Below are positions 24,126 through 32,207 of a DNA stretch of 64,000 nt, in pieces (within the stretch, counting starts at the first letter, position 1; each line of letters begins with the position of its first letter). Below the pieces are notes generated by a model. It did no database searches. It had not been told where the DNA came from and saw only the letters and a program-made list of their open reading frames with translations. The translations under genes and the position numbers were made by a program. The DNA comes from Clostridia bacterium (GTDB lineage Bacteria > Bacillota > Clostridia > UBA1212 > UBA1255). The stretch is taken from the NCBI GenBank assembly GCA_017935905.1, contig JAGBGO010000027.1:1-64000 (forward strand). Direction: 5' to 3'.

Positions 24126-25201
24126 AAATAATCTAGTCCTTCTTGTAGTTTTTTCAACTCTTCGGGGTTGTTTTCATCTATTGCACTGCCGGATTTTAGC
24201 TTTTCAAAATACAGCTTTTTAGCAGTATCGTTAGCCGGAATGCCAACATCTTCAATGCAACAGGGCATATTATATCTTTTCATAAGCGATAACAAGAAAT
24301 CATTATTTTCCGGCTCGCCATTGAAAAAGTTTTGTAACAATAGTCCTACGCCCACAATTTCCCCATGAAGATATTGGCAGCTTTTTTCAAAGAACATTGC
24401 CCGTGTGCCCTCGTAAAACTTATGTGCCAGAGCCGTTTGATTTGAACCCCTTGCAATTCCGCTTATAACACCGGTTACGGCAATGATGTTAAAGATTATC
24501 TGCTCAACTGTATTGGTAATGTTACCTGCGCGAATATCATCAATACATTTTTCGGCATCCTCAACTAATTTTTTAAAGCTTTTTACAGAAATTGTATATG
24601 CCCAGTCCAGCCCCAACGGATACTCGGTACATTCTTCGTTAAAGCGTTGTTTTATCTCTATAAACTTAGCAAGGGAATCAAATATTCCGGAAATTAAAAG
24701 TCTGTTGGGCTGTGTGGCGATAATTTTGCTATCTGCAATCACTGCATTCACTTCATACCCGTAATGCAGACTTCCCACTGTGCGACCGTCAGGGGTATAG
24801 CGAACACTTAACGGAGTGTATGCTGCGCAGGTAGCTGAGGAGGTTGGCACATTTATTACCGGCAGCTTTGCGTAATATCCAATAAGCTTTGAAAAATCCA
24901 TTATAACTCCACCACCAACACCGACTATAACGTCAAGACCCTTGTTTTGGGCAAGTGTTGCCAGCCGTTGGGCATCTTCCTCATTACAACTTCTACGGTG
25001 CTCTATTATTTCATATTTATCGCAAGCAGCACCTAAACTGCCTTCTATTGCATTTTTGGTGATTGAAAGGGCTGTTTTCCCACCCACAACAATAGGGGCG
25101 GTTCCCAACCTTTTGACCTCTTCGCCCAGCGCTGATATGATTCCATTCTCCTGCAAATATCTTCCGCAGCCTATTCTGAAAGATTTTTCCTTAATCGGCA
25201 T
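24110..25201 (-). CDS. Glycerol dehydrogenase-family (iron-containing ADH superfamily) enzyme
   Basis: A 363-residue dehydroquinate-synthase-like fold protein. The dinucleotide-binding part shows VIVGVGGGVIMDFSK and PTSSATCAAYTPLSV. Metal ligands are expected from Asp in GIFDSLAKFIE and the two His of LAHKFYEG and YLHGEIVGVG. It would oxidise or reduce a small polyol, aldehyde or sugar derivative with NAD(P). It is first in a minus-strand operon with the MBL protein and the aldolase, opposite an AraC gene, which looks like a small catabolic unit for a sugar acid or polyol (inference). Confidence 0.82.
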   Translation of the reverse strand: MPIKEKSFRIGCGRYLQENGIISALGEEVKRLGTAPIVVGGKTALSITKNAIEGSLGAACDKYEIIEHRRSCNEEDAQRLATLAQNKGLDVIVGVGGGVIMDFSKLIGYYAKLPVINVPTSSATCAAYTPLSVRYTPDGRTVGSLHYGYEVNAVIADSKIIATQPNRLLISGIFDSLAKFIEIKQRFNEECTEYPLGLDWAYTISVKSFKKLVEDAEKCIDDIRAGNITNTVEQIIFNIIAVTGVISGIARGSNQTALAHKFYEGTRAMFFEKSCQYLHGEIVGVGLLLQNFFNGEPENNDFLLSLMKRYNMPCCIEDVGIPANDTAKKLYFEKLKSGSAIDENNPEELKKLQEGLDYLWQLK

Positions 25202-25314
25202 AAAATACTCCTTTCCAGTTTACGTATTTTAATTTTAGTGTTATAATTGCACCAAATCAATCAATAAAATTGCGAAAAACTTTAGAAATATTGCGGTAAA
25301 TGTGAGGTGAAGGT

Positions 25315-26151
25315 ATGATTTACAGCGCTTATGCAGAACAAAATGAGCAGGTGTTAGGTTTCAAGCTTGTAAGCTGCGGACACATTTTTGCTAAGCACGG
25401 AAGGGAAATTAACCGTCCTTATGGCAGAGAGGACTGGTTGTTGTTTTATGTTGTCAAAGAAAGCGAAACCTTTTATTTAAAGAATACAGTTATTGCTTCC
25501 GCCGGCGCATTCATACTTTTTGCTCCCGGTGAAAAACAGCACCATATTTACGAGGGCAATAAAACGGCGGAATTTTATTACATTCACTTTAAATGTAAAG
25601 AGCTCCCATCTGATATCTCTCTTTTGACTTCAACGGTTTATAACGCACCTTTTAATCGTCAGATATGTGATCTGTTTGATGATATTATTGAAAAGACCTT
25701 GTGTAAGCAACTCTTTTATGAAAGGCTTTGCATTTATAAAATGCTGTATCTTTTAACCTTGCTCGAGCGTAATGTTTTGTATGAGAACCGCCAAAATAAA
25801 GAAAACTTCGAGCGTATTGCCTATGTAGTTCAACATATGAATCAGCATTACGATAGCAATTTAAACTTAGAGGATTATGCCAATATGTGTACAATGAGCA
25901 AATATCATTTTATTAAGGTGTTTGAAAGCATAGTTGGCTGCACACCCATTGAATACCGTAACAATATACGTCTGCAGCATGCCGCAGACCTGCTTTCGGA
26001 AGAAAAGCTTACGGTTGAAAAAATAAGCAATATATTGGGTTACACCTCTGCGGCCTATTTCAGCTCGGCATTTAAACAAAAATACGGTCTTTCACCCAAA
26101 CAGTATCAAAAGCAACCGTTTAGTGTTGGCTTCAAAAAAGGGGCTGTATAA
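25315..26151 (+). CDS. AraC-family transcriptional regulator
   Basis: A 278-residue regulator with an N-terminal cupin-like sensor half (about 1-150, with GEKQHHIYEG and EFYYIHF) and two HTH motifs at about 170-270 (LEDYANMCTMSKYHFIKVF; VEKISNILGYTSAAYFSSAF). It ends with the family tail KYGLSPKQYQKQ. It is divergent from the dehydrogenase-MBL-aldolase operon, 113 bases away, and very likely controls it. On the minus side TTGATT-17-TAAAAT could be the operon promoter. The last codons and the TAA (26149-26151) lie inside the right-hand copy of the terminator-like repeat. Confidence 0.88.
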   Translation: MIYSAYAEQNEQVLGFKLVSCGHIFAKHGREINRPYGREDWLLFYVVKESETFYLKNTVIASAGAFILFAPGEKQHHIYEGNKTAEFYYIHFKCKELPSDISLLTSTVYNAPFNRQICDLFDDIIEKTLCKQLFYERLCIYKMLYLLTLLERNVLYENRQNKENFERIAYVVQHMNQHYDSNLNLEDYANMCTMSKYHFIKVFESIVGCTPIEYRNNIRLQHAADLLSEEKLTVEKISNILGYTSAAYFSSAFKQKYGLSPKQYQKQPFSVGFKKGAV

Positions 26152-26187
26152 AACAGTCTAAAAATCCGTGGGTCTCGGATAATTTTT
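26140..26187 (+). repeat. Terminator-like repeat, copy 2 (after the AraC gene)
   Basis: GGGGCTGTATAAAACAGTC, then AAAAATCCGTGGGTCTCGGAT and a T run. It is the same element as 22179-22246 but lacks 17 bases of the central hairpin. Its first 12 bases form the end of the AraC coding region. It can still fold ATCCG/CGGAT before the T run. Confidence 0.8.
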
Positions 26188-26197
26188 ATGTAACGAA

Positions 26198-26220
26198 AAC
26201 CACCAGTCCGGCCGGTGGTT
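26198..26220. repeat. Hairpin resembling an IS200/IS605 end
   Basis: AACCACC-AGTCCGGCC-GGTGGTT, an imperfect hairpin preceded by TAACGAA. IS200/IS605 elements have such subterminal hairpins in place of inverted repeats, and a tnpA remnant starts about 50 bases downstream in the same orientation. Confidence 0.55.
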
Positions 26221-26272
26221 CCAAAAACCTTTAGCTATGAGTAGAAAAAATATCCTCCTTTGTATAGAATAA

Positions 26273-26477
26273 AGTGGGTTTGCCAACCACGAAGGGAAAA
26301 GTATCTTGATGATATTCGAAAAGTATGCAAATTTGAAATACAAATATGGAAACCGACTTTTTTTGGTGTAGAGGATTTTACATGGATACGGTAGAAAGCA
26401 ACAAAAAAGCAATTGCAGAACGCACAGAATCCGATATAAACAAAAAACATTTTACTTCATACCGTTTTATGCTATAA
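26273..26477 (+). pseudogene. IS200/IS605 TnpA remnant, frameshifted
   Basis: Two frames join at a run of seven T (26358-26364). The first gives SGFANHEGKSILMIFEKYAN, then LKYKYGNR. The second gives FWCRGFYMDTVESNKKAIAE and ends TSYRFML at a TAA at 26475-26477. Together these are the C-terminal third of an IS200-type Y1 transposase (GKSxLMIFEKYANLKYKYGNR-FWCRGFY is characteristic). The catalytic HUH part is missing. The final codons overlap the promoter of the next gene. Confidence 0.8.
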
Positions 26478-26478
26478 T
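26451..26478 (+). promoter_or_regulatory. Promoter inside the IS200 remnant, reading into the D-threonine-aldolase-like gene
   Basis: TTTACT (26451-26456), 16 bases, TATAAT (26473-26478) with the extended TGC in front. The TATAAT overlaps the last codons and stop of the transposase remnant. A leader of about 46 bases follows, with AAAGGA before the ATG at 26531. Confidence 0.6.
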
Positions 26479-26530
26479 CCGCTTGTTAGACAAAATAGAG
26501 TTTTGGAATATTTTTCGAAAGGATGACCAT

Positions 26531-27592
26531 ATGAAAGTTTCCGGTTTAACCACGCCCGCATTAGTATTAGACGTCAATATCCTTAATTCCAATATCTCCG
26601 CGATGAATCGCATTCTCGAAGATAGCACTTTAAAACTCCGCCCTCATTACAAATCGCATAAATGTGCCGCGCTTGCAAAAATGCAGATCAAGAACGGCGC
26701 GATCGGTATGACTTGTGCAAAGCTGAGCGAGGCAGAAGATCTGTGCGATATCGGGGTTGAAGATATTTTAATCGCAAATCAAATTGTTGATCCCGCAAAA
26801 ATTCACAAGCTTGCTGATCTGGCGAACAATTGCCGTCTTACAGTTTGTGTAGATAACATCGACAATATAACCGCCCTTTCTGTCGCTGCCAAAAGCTGCG
26901 GCTCAATCATTCACTGTTTAGTCGAATACGATATTGGGATGCAAAGGTGCGGCGTTCTAACAAAAGAAGATGTTTTGGCACTTGCAAAACACATTTTGAA
27001 TTGTGACAATCTTGAATTTGACGGTTTACAAGCCTATGCAGGACATATTTCACACATTGAGGATATGAACATCCGCAAACAAATGACCGCAGAAAATTAT
27101 AATAAATTAAGAGAACTTATTTCGTACTTAACTGAAAACGGCGTTCCGGTTAAAACGGTTTCAGGGGGAAGCACTGGAACTTCTGAAATAAAAGCCGCCG
27201 AAGGACTTTATAACGAATTGCAAGCAGGCAGTTATTTGTTTATGGATGCAACTTACCGTTCATTATCCTTGCCGTTTAAGAATTCGCTTTTTATTCTTAC
27301 CACGGTTGTTAGCCAAAGAGAAGGACTGACGGTTGTTGATGCCGGTGTTAAGACTTGCGGAACAGACCAAGGAATGCCCGTTCTTTATAAAGGCAGTGCC
27401 GGTGAAATCGTTGCCAGCGAAGAGCATTTTCAAATTCATCATTACACAGAGAATACCAACGTTGGAGACAAGATGCTGATTGTTCCCGCCCACTGCTGCT
27501 CTACCATAAATCTTTATGACAAAATTTACTTGATAGACGGAGATCAAGTCATTGACCGAATCCCGATAACCGCAAAGGGAATCGGAAGATAA
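26531..27592 (+). CDS. D-threonine aldolase / D-serine dehydratase-like PLP enzyme
   Basis: A 353-residue protein of the alanine-racemase-N fold group. Lys41 in LRPHYKSHK is the expected PLP lysine. The C-terminal DSD1 domain has the metal site VPAHCCSTINLYD (His and Cys or Asp). Typical members cleave D-threonine or D-3-hydroxy amino acids, or dehydrate D-serine, with PLP and a divalent metal. The start at 26531 is used because AAAGGA precedes it and the 16 residues available upstream have no similarity. GC is lower than in the flanks. It is downstream of the IS200 remnant and convergent with the AMP-ligase gene. Confidence 0.82.
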   Translation: MKVSGLTTPALVLDVNILNSNISAMNRILEDSTLKLRPHYKSHKCAALAKMQIKNGAIGMTCAKLSEAEDLCDIGVEDILIANQIVDPAKIHKLADLANNCRLTVCVDNIDNITALSVAAKSCGSIIHCLVEYDIGMQRCGVLTKEDVLALAKHILNCDNLEFDGLQAYAGHISHIEDMNIRKQMTAENYNKLRELISYLTENGVPVKTVSGGSTGTSEIKAAEGLYNELQAGSYLFMDATYRSLSLPFKNSLFILTTVVSQREGLTVVDAGVKTCGTDQGMPVLYKGSAGEIVASEEHFQIHHYTENTNVGDKMLIVPAHCCSTINLYDKIYLIDGDQVIDRIPITAKGIGR

Positions 27593-27605
27593 CTCCCCTT
27601 TCTAT

Positions 27606-27655
27606 GAAAATGGCGCATCCGCTTCATCGCAGATACGCCAAATACAGCCATTTTC
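27606..27655. terminator. Bidirectional stem between convergent genes
   Basis: GAAAATGGC (27606-27614) pairs with GCCATTTTC (27647-27655), with inner GGCG/CGCC pairs. It lies in the 71-base gap between two convergent genes. The loop is large, so it is a weak terminator call. Confidence 0.4.
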
Positions 27656-27663
27656 CCCAGACC

Positions 27664-29427
27664 TTATTTATGCTCTAACTTGTACCGCTTAATCTTATGG
27701 GTGGTAGTCTTCTCGAACTCCTCCATCCGAAGTTCCATACGCTTGATACGCTTGTAGGTAACCAACTCTTTGTTGATCTTCTTAACTTCCTCCCAAAGCA
27801 TCTTCTCCATGACTTCAGTAGAAGGATCCTCAATGCCGGCCTCTTTGAAACCGTCCGGATTCGGCACGATGGTCACGCAAATATCCGTATCGGATTCCAT
27901 ACCGCCGTCGGCACCCCAAACAACACTTTCCTTTACAAAAGGAACCTTGTTAATCAATACTTCCAACTCTTCCGGGAAAATATTCTTACCCGTCTTGGTA
28001 ACGATCAAGTTCTTAATACGGCCCGTGATATGGAAACAACCGTTCTTGTCCATATACGCCTGGTCGCCGGTCTTAAACCAACCGTCTTCGGTAAATACAG
28101 CCTTGGTGGCTTCTTCGTTCTCATAGTAGCCAAGCATAATGTTGGGGCCTTTGGCTAAGATTTCGCCACGGCCTTCTTCATCCGGATTACCTAATTTAAT
28201 GGTAACACCGGGCATTGCAGGACCCACGGAAGCATAATCGTTCTTCACTTCCTGATTTACGCAAAGAATGGGAGAACACTCGGTAAGACCGTAGCCTTGG
28301 CGAATCTTAATACCCATACGAGCCAAGTCCTTGGAAACCGAAGGGCTCATAGCCGCAGCGCCGGCAATCAGCAAACGAAGTTTGCCACCCAACGTCTTAT
28401 GCACTTGAGGGAACAATTTCTTACCCGCGTCAATACCGAAGAAATTCAGCACACCGGAAAGACCCATCAAGAACTTAAAGCCAATATATTTCATCTTACT
28501 GGACTTGGCATTCTTCAAAATCTTGGCATGCACATTCTCAATAATCAAGGGAACCAACATAATAATGGTGGGTTGATACTCTTGAATATTCTTGGCAATG
28601 TAACGAAGGCCCTCGCAGAAGGATACACAAGCACCCATTCGAACGGATACCAAGAAGGTACACGTACATTCGAAAGTGTGGTGGTTGGGTAAAATGGAAA
28701 GCATAGAATCTTCGGGACCGTGATCTAAACACTGCACAACGCTGTTGATGTTGCTGCAAATATTCTTCTGGGAAAGCATAACGCCCTTTGCAACACCGGT
28801 AGTACCGGAAGTGAAGATCAACACCGCCAATTTCTCCGGATCAATCACAACGGAATCAAAGCGGGTGTCGCCGCCCTCTAACAATTCTTTACCCCGGGCC
28901 AACAAAGCACTAAGTGCCGTGTGTTTCCGGGCTTCCAATTCTTCGCCCAAATCATCCATGCAAATGCGGTTGGTGATCTCGGGAATTTCATCCAAAACCT
29001 GATTCAAGCCCTTGGCGTAAATCTTATCCGAATAGAGAATACCAACGGAATGAGATGCCGTAAGAACCATTTTCACTTCGTCCGCCTTCAATTCCTTATC
29101 TACAGGAACCACAACGTGGCCGGCACAAGTTACCGCCAAATAGGAAAGACACCATTCATAACGGCTGTCGCCCATGACGGCAATGTGAGTGCGCTCCGGA
29201 TACAATTCCATCAAAGCGGTTCCCAACATACGAATTTCTTCCCAGAACTCAATAAAAGATACGTGGCGAATGGTATCGCCGTCTTGTCCTTTGATCTTTA
29301 CTAAATAAGCATCCTTGGGACCTACGTGCTTCACGGTGGTCTGCACCAAATCTCTGAAGTCAACCAGCGGCGGCGCCGTTAAGTCAAAGGCTTCCCAAAC
29401 TTGCTCTTTCATTTCTTTCTCTGCCAA
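27664..29427 (-). CDS. AMP-forming acyl-CoA ligase (long-chain type)
   Basis: A 587-residue adenylate-forming enzyme. It shows the P-loop LIFTSGTTGVAKG near 200, the A5 motif YGLTECSPI, and the hinge GWFKTGDQAYMDKNGCF, then ITGRIKNLIV and the late catalytic Lys region KTTTHKIKR. It would activate a fatty acid with ATP and CoA at the inner face of the membrane. The start is TTG at 29427, about ten bases after GAGAGG; ATG at 29412 is the alternative. It has a consensus promoter, an adjacent palindrome, and an array of inverted repeats upstream, so it looks tightly regulated. Confidence 0.9.
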   Translation of the reverse strand: MAEKEMKEQVWEAFDLTAPPLVDFRDLVQTTVKHVGPKDAYLVKIKGQDGDTIRHVSFIEFWEEIRMLGTALMELYPERTHIAVMGDSRYEWCLSYLAVTCAGHVVVPVDKELKADEVKMVLTASHSVGILYSDKIYAKGLNQVLDEIPEITNRICMDDLGEELEARKHTALSALLARGKELLEGGDTRFDSVVIDPEKLAVLIFTSGTTGVAKGVMLSQKNICSNINSVVQCLDHGPEDSMLSILPNHHTFECTCTFLVSVRMGACVSFCEGLRYIAKNIQEYQPTIIMLVPLIIENVHAKILKNAKSSKMKYIGFKFLMGLSGVLNFFGIDAGKKLFPQVHKTLGGKLRLLIAGAAAMSPSVSKDLARMGIKIRQGYGLTECSPILCVNQEVKNDYASVGPAMPGVTIKLGNPDEEGRGEILAKGPNIMLGYYENEEATKAVFTEDGWFKTGDQAYMDKNGCFHITGRIKNLIVTKTGKNIFPEELEVLINKVPFVKESVVWGADGGMESDTDICVTIVPNPDGFKEAGIEDPSTEVMEKMLWEEVKKINKELVTYKRIKRMELRMEEFEKTTTHKIKRYKLEHK

Positions 29428-29464
29428 ATCAAGTCATCCTCTCTTGGTTTTTTCAACTACGTAA

Positions 29465-29482
29465 ATGTTGATAGTTCAACAT
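29465..29482. promoter_or_regulatory. Palindromic operator of the acyl-CoA ligase gene
   Basis: ATGTTGA-TAGT-TCAACAT, a perfect 18-bp palindrome just downstream of the expected transcription start (about 29489). Position and size suit a TetR- or GntR-type repressor, as is common for fatty-acid genes; no such regulator is in the window. Confidence 0.6.
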
Positions 29483-29495
29483 CTCTACAGGCGGT

Positions 29496-29524
29496 ATTAT
29501 ACATTTATTCCGGTTTGGTGTCAA
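29496..29524 (-). promoter_or_regulatory. Consensus promoter of the acyl-CoA ligase gene
   Basis: On the minus strand TTGACA (29524-29519), exactly 17 bases, TATAAT (29501-29496). Both boxes are full matches. Confidence 0.9.
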
Positions 29525-29535
29525 CAGGAAAAATC

Positions 29536-29710
29536 TTTTGGGCAATACAGCTTATTTTTACACCCTACTGCCCAAATATTTTATAAAAACACCAGTCCAG
29601 AGCCATTTTCCCGTGTTTTGAGACGTTTTTTGGGCAATAGCCAGGTAAAAAACGTCTTTATACCCAAACCTTGGGCAATAACCCTTAAAAAACAAGTTTG
29701 ATGCCCAAAC
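29536..29710. repeat. Three inverted-repeat units with TTGGGCA arms and 24-bp spacing
   Basis: TTGGGCA occurs at 29538, 29630 and 29671. Each is followed after exactly 24 bases by its complement TGCCCAA (29569, 29702) or TACCCAA (29661). Each left arm continues ATA, and each spacer contains an A or T tract of five to six. The array fills the 200 bases between the -35 box of the acyl-CoA ligase gene and the end of folD; no ORF is present. Confidence 0.8.
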
Positions 29711-29726
29711 CGGCATCTTTACACCT

Positions 29727-30575
29727 TTATACGCCCCACATCTTCTCCGCCGCCTGCACCGACTGCTCCATTAAGGTACAAATGGTCATGGGCCCTACGC
29801 CGCCGGGCACCGGCGTGTACGCAGAACACTTGGAAATACAATTTTCCAAGTCGATATCTCCCACGTTTCCGGCATTGTAACCGGCATCCACCAAAACAGC
29901 GCCTTCCTTCACCCAGTCAGCCTGCACGAAACGGGGCTTGCCCACCGCAGCCACAACCACGTCGGCGCGTCGCACAATTTCCGGCAGATTCTCTGTTCTG
30001 GAATGGGCAATGGTCACCGTAGCATCTTCATTCAGCAAAAGCATAGCCACAGGCTTCCCTAAAATAGGACTGCGACCGATCACCACAACCTCTTTGCCTG
30101 CAAGCTCTACGCCGTAATGTTTCAAAATTCGGATAATACCACCGGGGGTAGCACTGCGATAGCCCTCTTGTTTCATAGTTACAGCACCGAAGCTGGCCAC
30201 GTTCACGCCGTCTACGTCCTTCACGGGAGCGATTGCGTTAAAGCACCGTGCTTCATCAATATGACGGGGAACGGGATGCTGGAGCAGGATACCACATACG
30301 TCAGGATCCTCATTCAACGCTTCAATCTGTGCCAGCAGTTCTTCCGTAGTCGTCTCCGCGGGCATTTCCACGCGGCGAGGTTCTAAACCAACCCGGCGGC
30401 AAGCCTTTCCCTTCATAGTAACGTACGTAACGGAGGCCGGGTTGTCCCCCACCAAAATCGTTGCCAGAACAGGGGTTCTGCCCGTCTTCTCTACTAGCTT
30501 CTGTACGCGGACAGAAAGTTCCGCCTCAATTTCCGTCGCCAATGCTTTTCCATTCAAAATAAGAGGTTCTGCCAT
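29727..30575 (-). CDS. folD: Methylenetetrahydrofolate dehydrogenase / methenyltetrahydrofolate cyclohydrolase
   Basis: A bifunctional cytoplasmic enzyme of one-carbon metabolism, 282 residues. Motifs include the catalytic Lys in SVTYVTMKGKACRRVGL (about 50-65), VCGILLQHPVPRH, the NADP loop VVIGRSPILGKPVA, and the ending PGGVGPMTICTLMEQ. The length is normal. AAAGGA lies 11 bases before the ATG. Upstream, GGTAAAAT and ATTTTACC face each other over 30598-30631, one of several inverted pairs of this motif in the window. Confidence 0.97.
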   Translation of the reverse strand: MAEPLILNGKALATEIEAELSVRVQKLVEKTGRTPVLATILVGDNPASVTYVTMKGKACRRVGLEPRRVEMPAETTTEELLAQIEALNEDPDVCGILLQHPVPRHIDEARCFNAIAPVKDVDGVNVASFGAVTMKQEGYRSATPGGIIRILKHYGVELAGKEVVVIGRSPILGKPVAMLLLNEDATVTIAHSRTENLPEIVRRADVVVAAVGKPRFVQADWVKEGAVLVDAGYNAGNVGDIDLENCISKCSAYTPVPGGVGPMTICTLMEQSVQAAEKMWGV

Positions 30576-30631
30576 TTATCTCAAATCCTTTCTTTCGGGT
30601 AAAATACGTATATATCTTACCACATTTTACC

Positions 30632-30952
30632 TTACGAGAACAACCCTAATATCAATTCCGCAATGTACACGCTTGCGCAGGCACAAAGGGCTACCGTAAT
30701 CAACTTTTTACCCAGAAGCGCCAGCACAGCCGCCACTGCAAGCCCCACCACCGCTGACCAAATGCAGGAAGTGGCAAACAACATATCCGGCAGCACCATA
30801 GCCGCCAGCACCGTGTAGGGAATATAGTACAAGAACGAACGCACGAATTGGTTCTCAATCTTCCTTCGCACAAGCACGAAGGGCAGCATACGAATCAGGT
30901 ACGTAACCAGGGCCATCACGGCAATTCTGGAGAGCAAATAAGGTACCGACAT
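30632..30952 (-). CDS. azlD: Branched-chain amino acid exporter small subunit (AzlD)
   Basis: A 106-residue protein with three to four TM helices and the AzlD signature TYLIRMLPFVL near residue 17, then FLYYIPYTVLAAMVLPD. It pairs with AzlC to export branched-chain amino acids or analogues. It starts one base after the azlC stop with GGAGG eight or nine bases ahead, so the two are translated together. Confidence 0.88.
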   Translation of the reverse strand: MSVPYLLSRIAVMALVTYLIRMLPFVLVRRKIENQFVRSFLYYIPYTVLAAMVLPDMLFATSCIWSAVVGLAVAAVLALLGKKLITVALCACASVYIAELILGLFS

Positions 30953-30953
30953 C

Positions 30954-31637
30954 CTACACCTCCTTCTTGGGGAACAGCCACGCGCCCACGCAGGCCGCAG
31001 CTACCGCACACAAAATCAAAGCGAATCCGGGGGAAAGTGCCCGAATCCCCGGTGCCAAACGAACTACGCAGTGAAGGCCGGCACTAAGTCCTGCCACCCA
31101 AAAAACAGCCCGCTCTTTCTTGGCTTGGGGCAGTACGATGGCGATAAACATGGCGTAGAGGGCAGGATTGAGGGCAATTCGAACGGTTTCGGGTAAAATG
31201 CCCCCTGCAAGTGCCCCTAAAGTCGTTCCCAGTCCCCACCCGAAGGCGGAAATCAAACCAACACCATACATATAACGGTTGGAAACCGGTTTTTCCTGGG
31301 CACGGCACAGGGCGAAAATCTCGTCGGTCATAAAGAAGGCACACAAAAGGCGGTGCCCGGTGGTCATGGACGCATCCACGTGCTGGGACAAAGAAAGGGA
31401 CATCAAAGCATAACGAATATTAATAATCAACTGAGTCAGTGCCAGTTCCCCGATGCCGGCGAAAACGGCAATTAGAGAAACCCCGGCAAGTTGCCCTGCC
31501 GAGGTTAAATTTGTTAATGACGTAAGAATTACACTCCATACGGGAAGGGCCTTGCTGACGGCCGCAATGCCGAAGGAGAAGGATACGGACAGGTATCCTA
31601 AGAAAATGGGAATTCCATCCCGAAGTCCGCGTTTCAT
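30954..31637 (-). CDS. azlC: Branched-chain amino acid exporter large subunit (AzlC)
   Basis: A 227-residue inner membrane protein of the AzlC family with GIPIFLGYLSVSFSFGI at the start, NIRYALMSLSLSQHV and FFMTDEIFALC in the middle, and about six helices. It forms a two-component permease with AzlD. It follows ppa by three bases and has no strong ribosome site of its own, so it may be translated by coupling to ppa. Confidence 0.88.
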   Translation of the reverse strand: MKRGLRDGIPIFLGYLSVSFSFGIAAVSKALPVWSVILTSLTNLTSAGQLAGVSLIAVFAGIGELALTQLIINIRYALMSLSLSQHVDASMTTGHRLLCAFFMTDEIFALCRAQEKPVSNRYMYGVGLISAFGWGLGTTLGALAGGILPETVRIALNPALYAMFIAIVLPQAKKERAVFWVAGLSAGLHCVVRLAPGIRALSPGFALILCAVAAACVGAWLFPKKEV

Positions 31638-31640
31638 AAA

Positions 31641-32177
31641 TTACTTACAAAATACCTCAATGTAATTGGTAATACATTCCTGAATAATCCGAATGGCTTC
31701 TGCACGGTTCTGTACCTCTCCGTCTACCGCCGTTTGCTTATGCTCCAGATTCTTGTAAACGGTAAAGAAGTGAGACATTTCTTCAAACAAGTGGCTGGGA
31801 AGTTCCGAAATATCCTGGTACATATTGTAGTTGGGATCGCTGAAAGGAATAGCAATAATCTTCTCATCCCTGCGACCGCTGTCGATCATGGTGATTACCC
31901 CGATGGGATAGCAGCGAACCAACGTCATCGGCTCGATTTCTTCAGAACAAATAATCAGCACGTCCAAGGGGTCCAGGTCGTCGCCGTAGGTACGGGGGAT
32001 AAAGCCGTAGTTTGCCGGATAGTGGGTGGACGTATGTAAAATTCTGTCCAGACTCAACATACCGGTTGCCTTGTCCAGCTCGTACTTCTTCTTGCTTCCC
32101 TTGGGAATCTCAACAACTGCCACAAAATCTTCCGGATTAATCCGTTTCGGACTAATGTCATGCCAAATATTACTCAT
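31641..32177 (-). CDS. ppa: Inorganic pyrophosphatase, family I
   Basis: A soluble Mg2+-dependent enzyme that splits pyrophosphate. The 178-residue protein has the family signature as DDLDPLDVLI (about 66-75), the Lys/Tyr core (KKKYELDKATG; HYPANYGFIPRTYGD) and the acidic SGRRDEKIIAI. It is the first gene of a ppa-azlC-azlD string, downstream of the phospholipid operon. Confidence 0.93.
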   Translation of the reverse strand: MSNIWHDISPKRINPEDFVAVVEIPKGSKKKYELDKATGMLSLDRILHTSTHYPANYGFIPRTYGDDLDPLDVLIICSEEIEPMTLVRCYPIGVITMIDSGRRDEKIIAIPFSDPNYNMYQDISELPSHLFEEMSHFFTVYKNLEHKQTAVDGEVQNRAEAIRIIQECITNYIEVFCK

Positions 32178-32207
32178 AGCAAACTCCTTTTTCTATTGTC
32201 AATAAAA

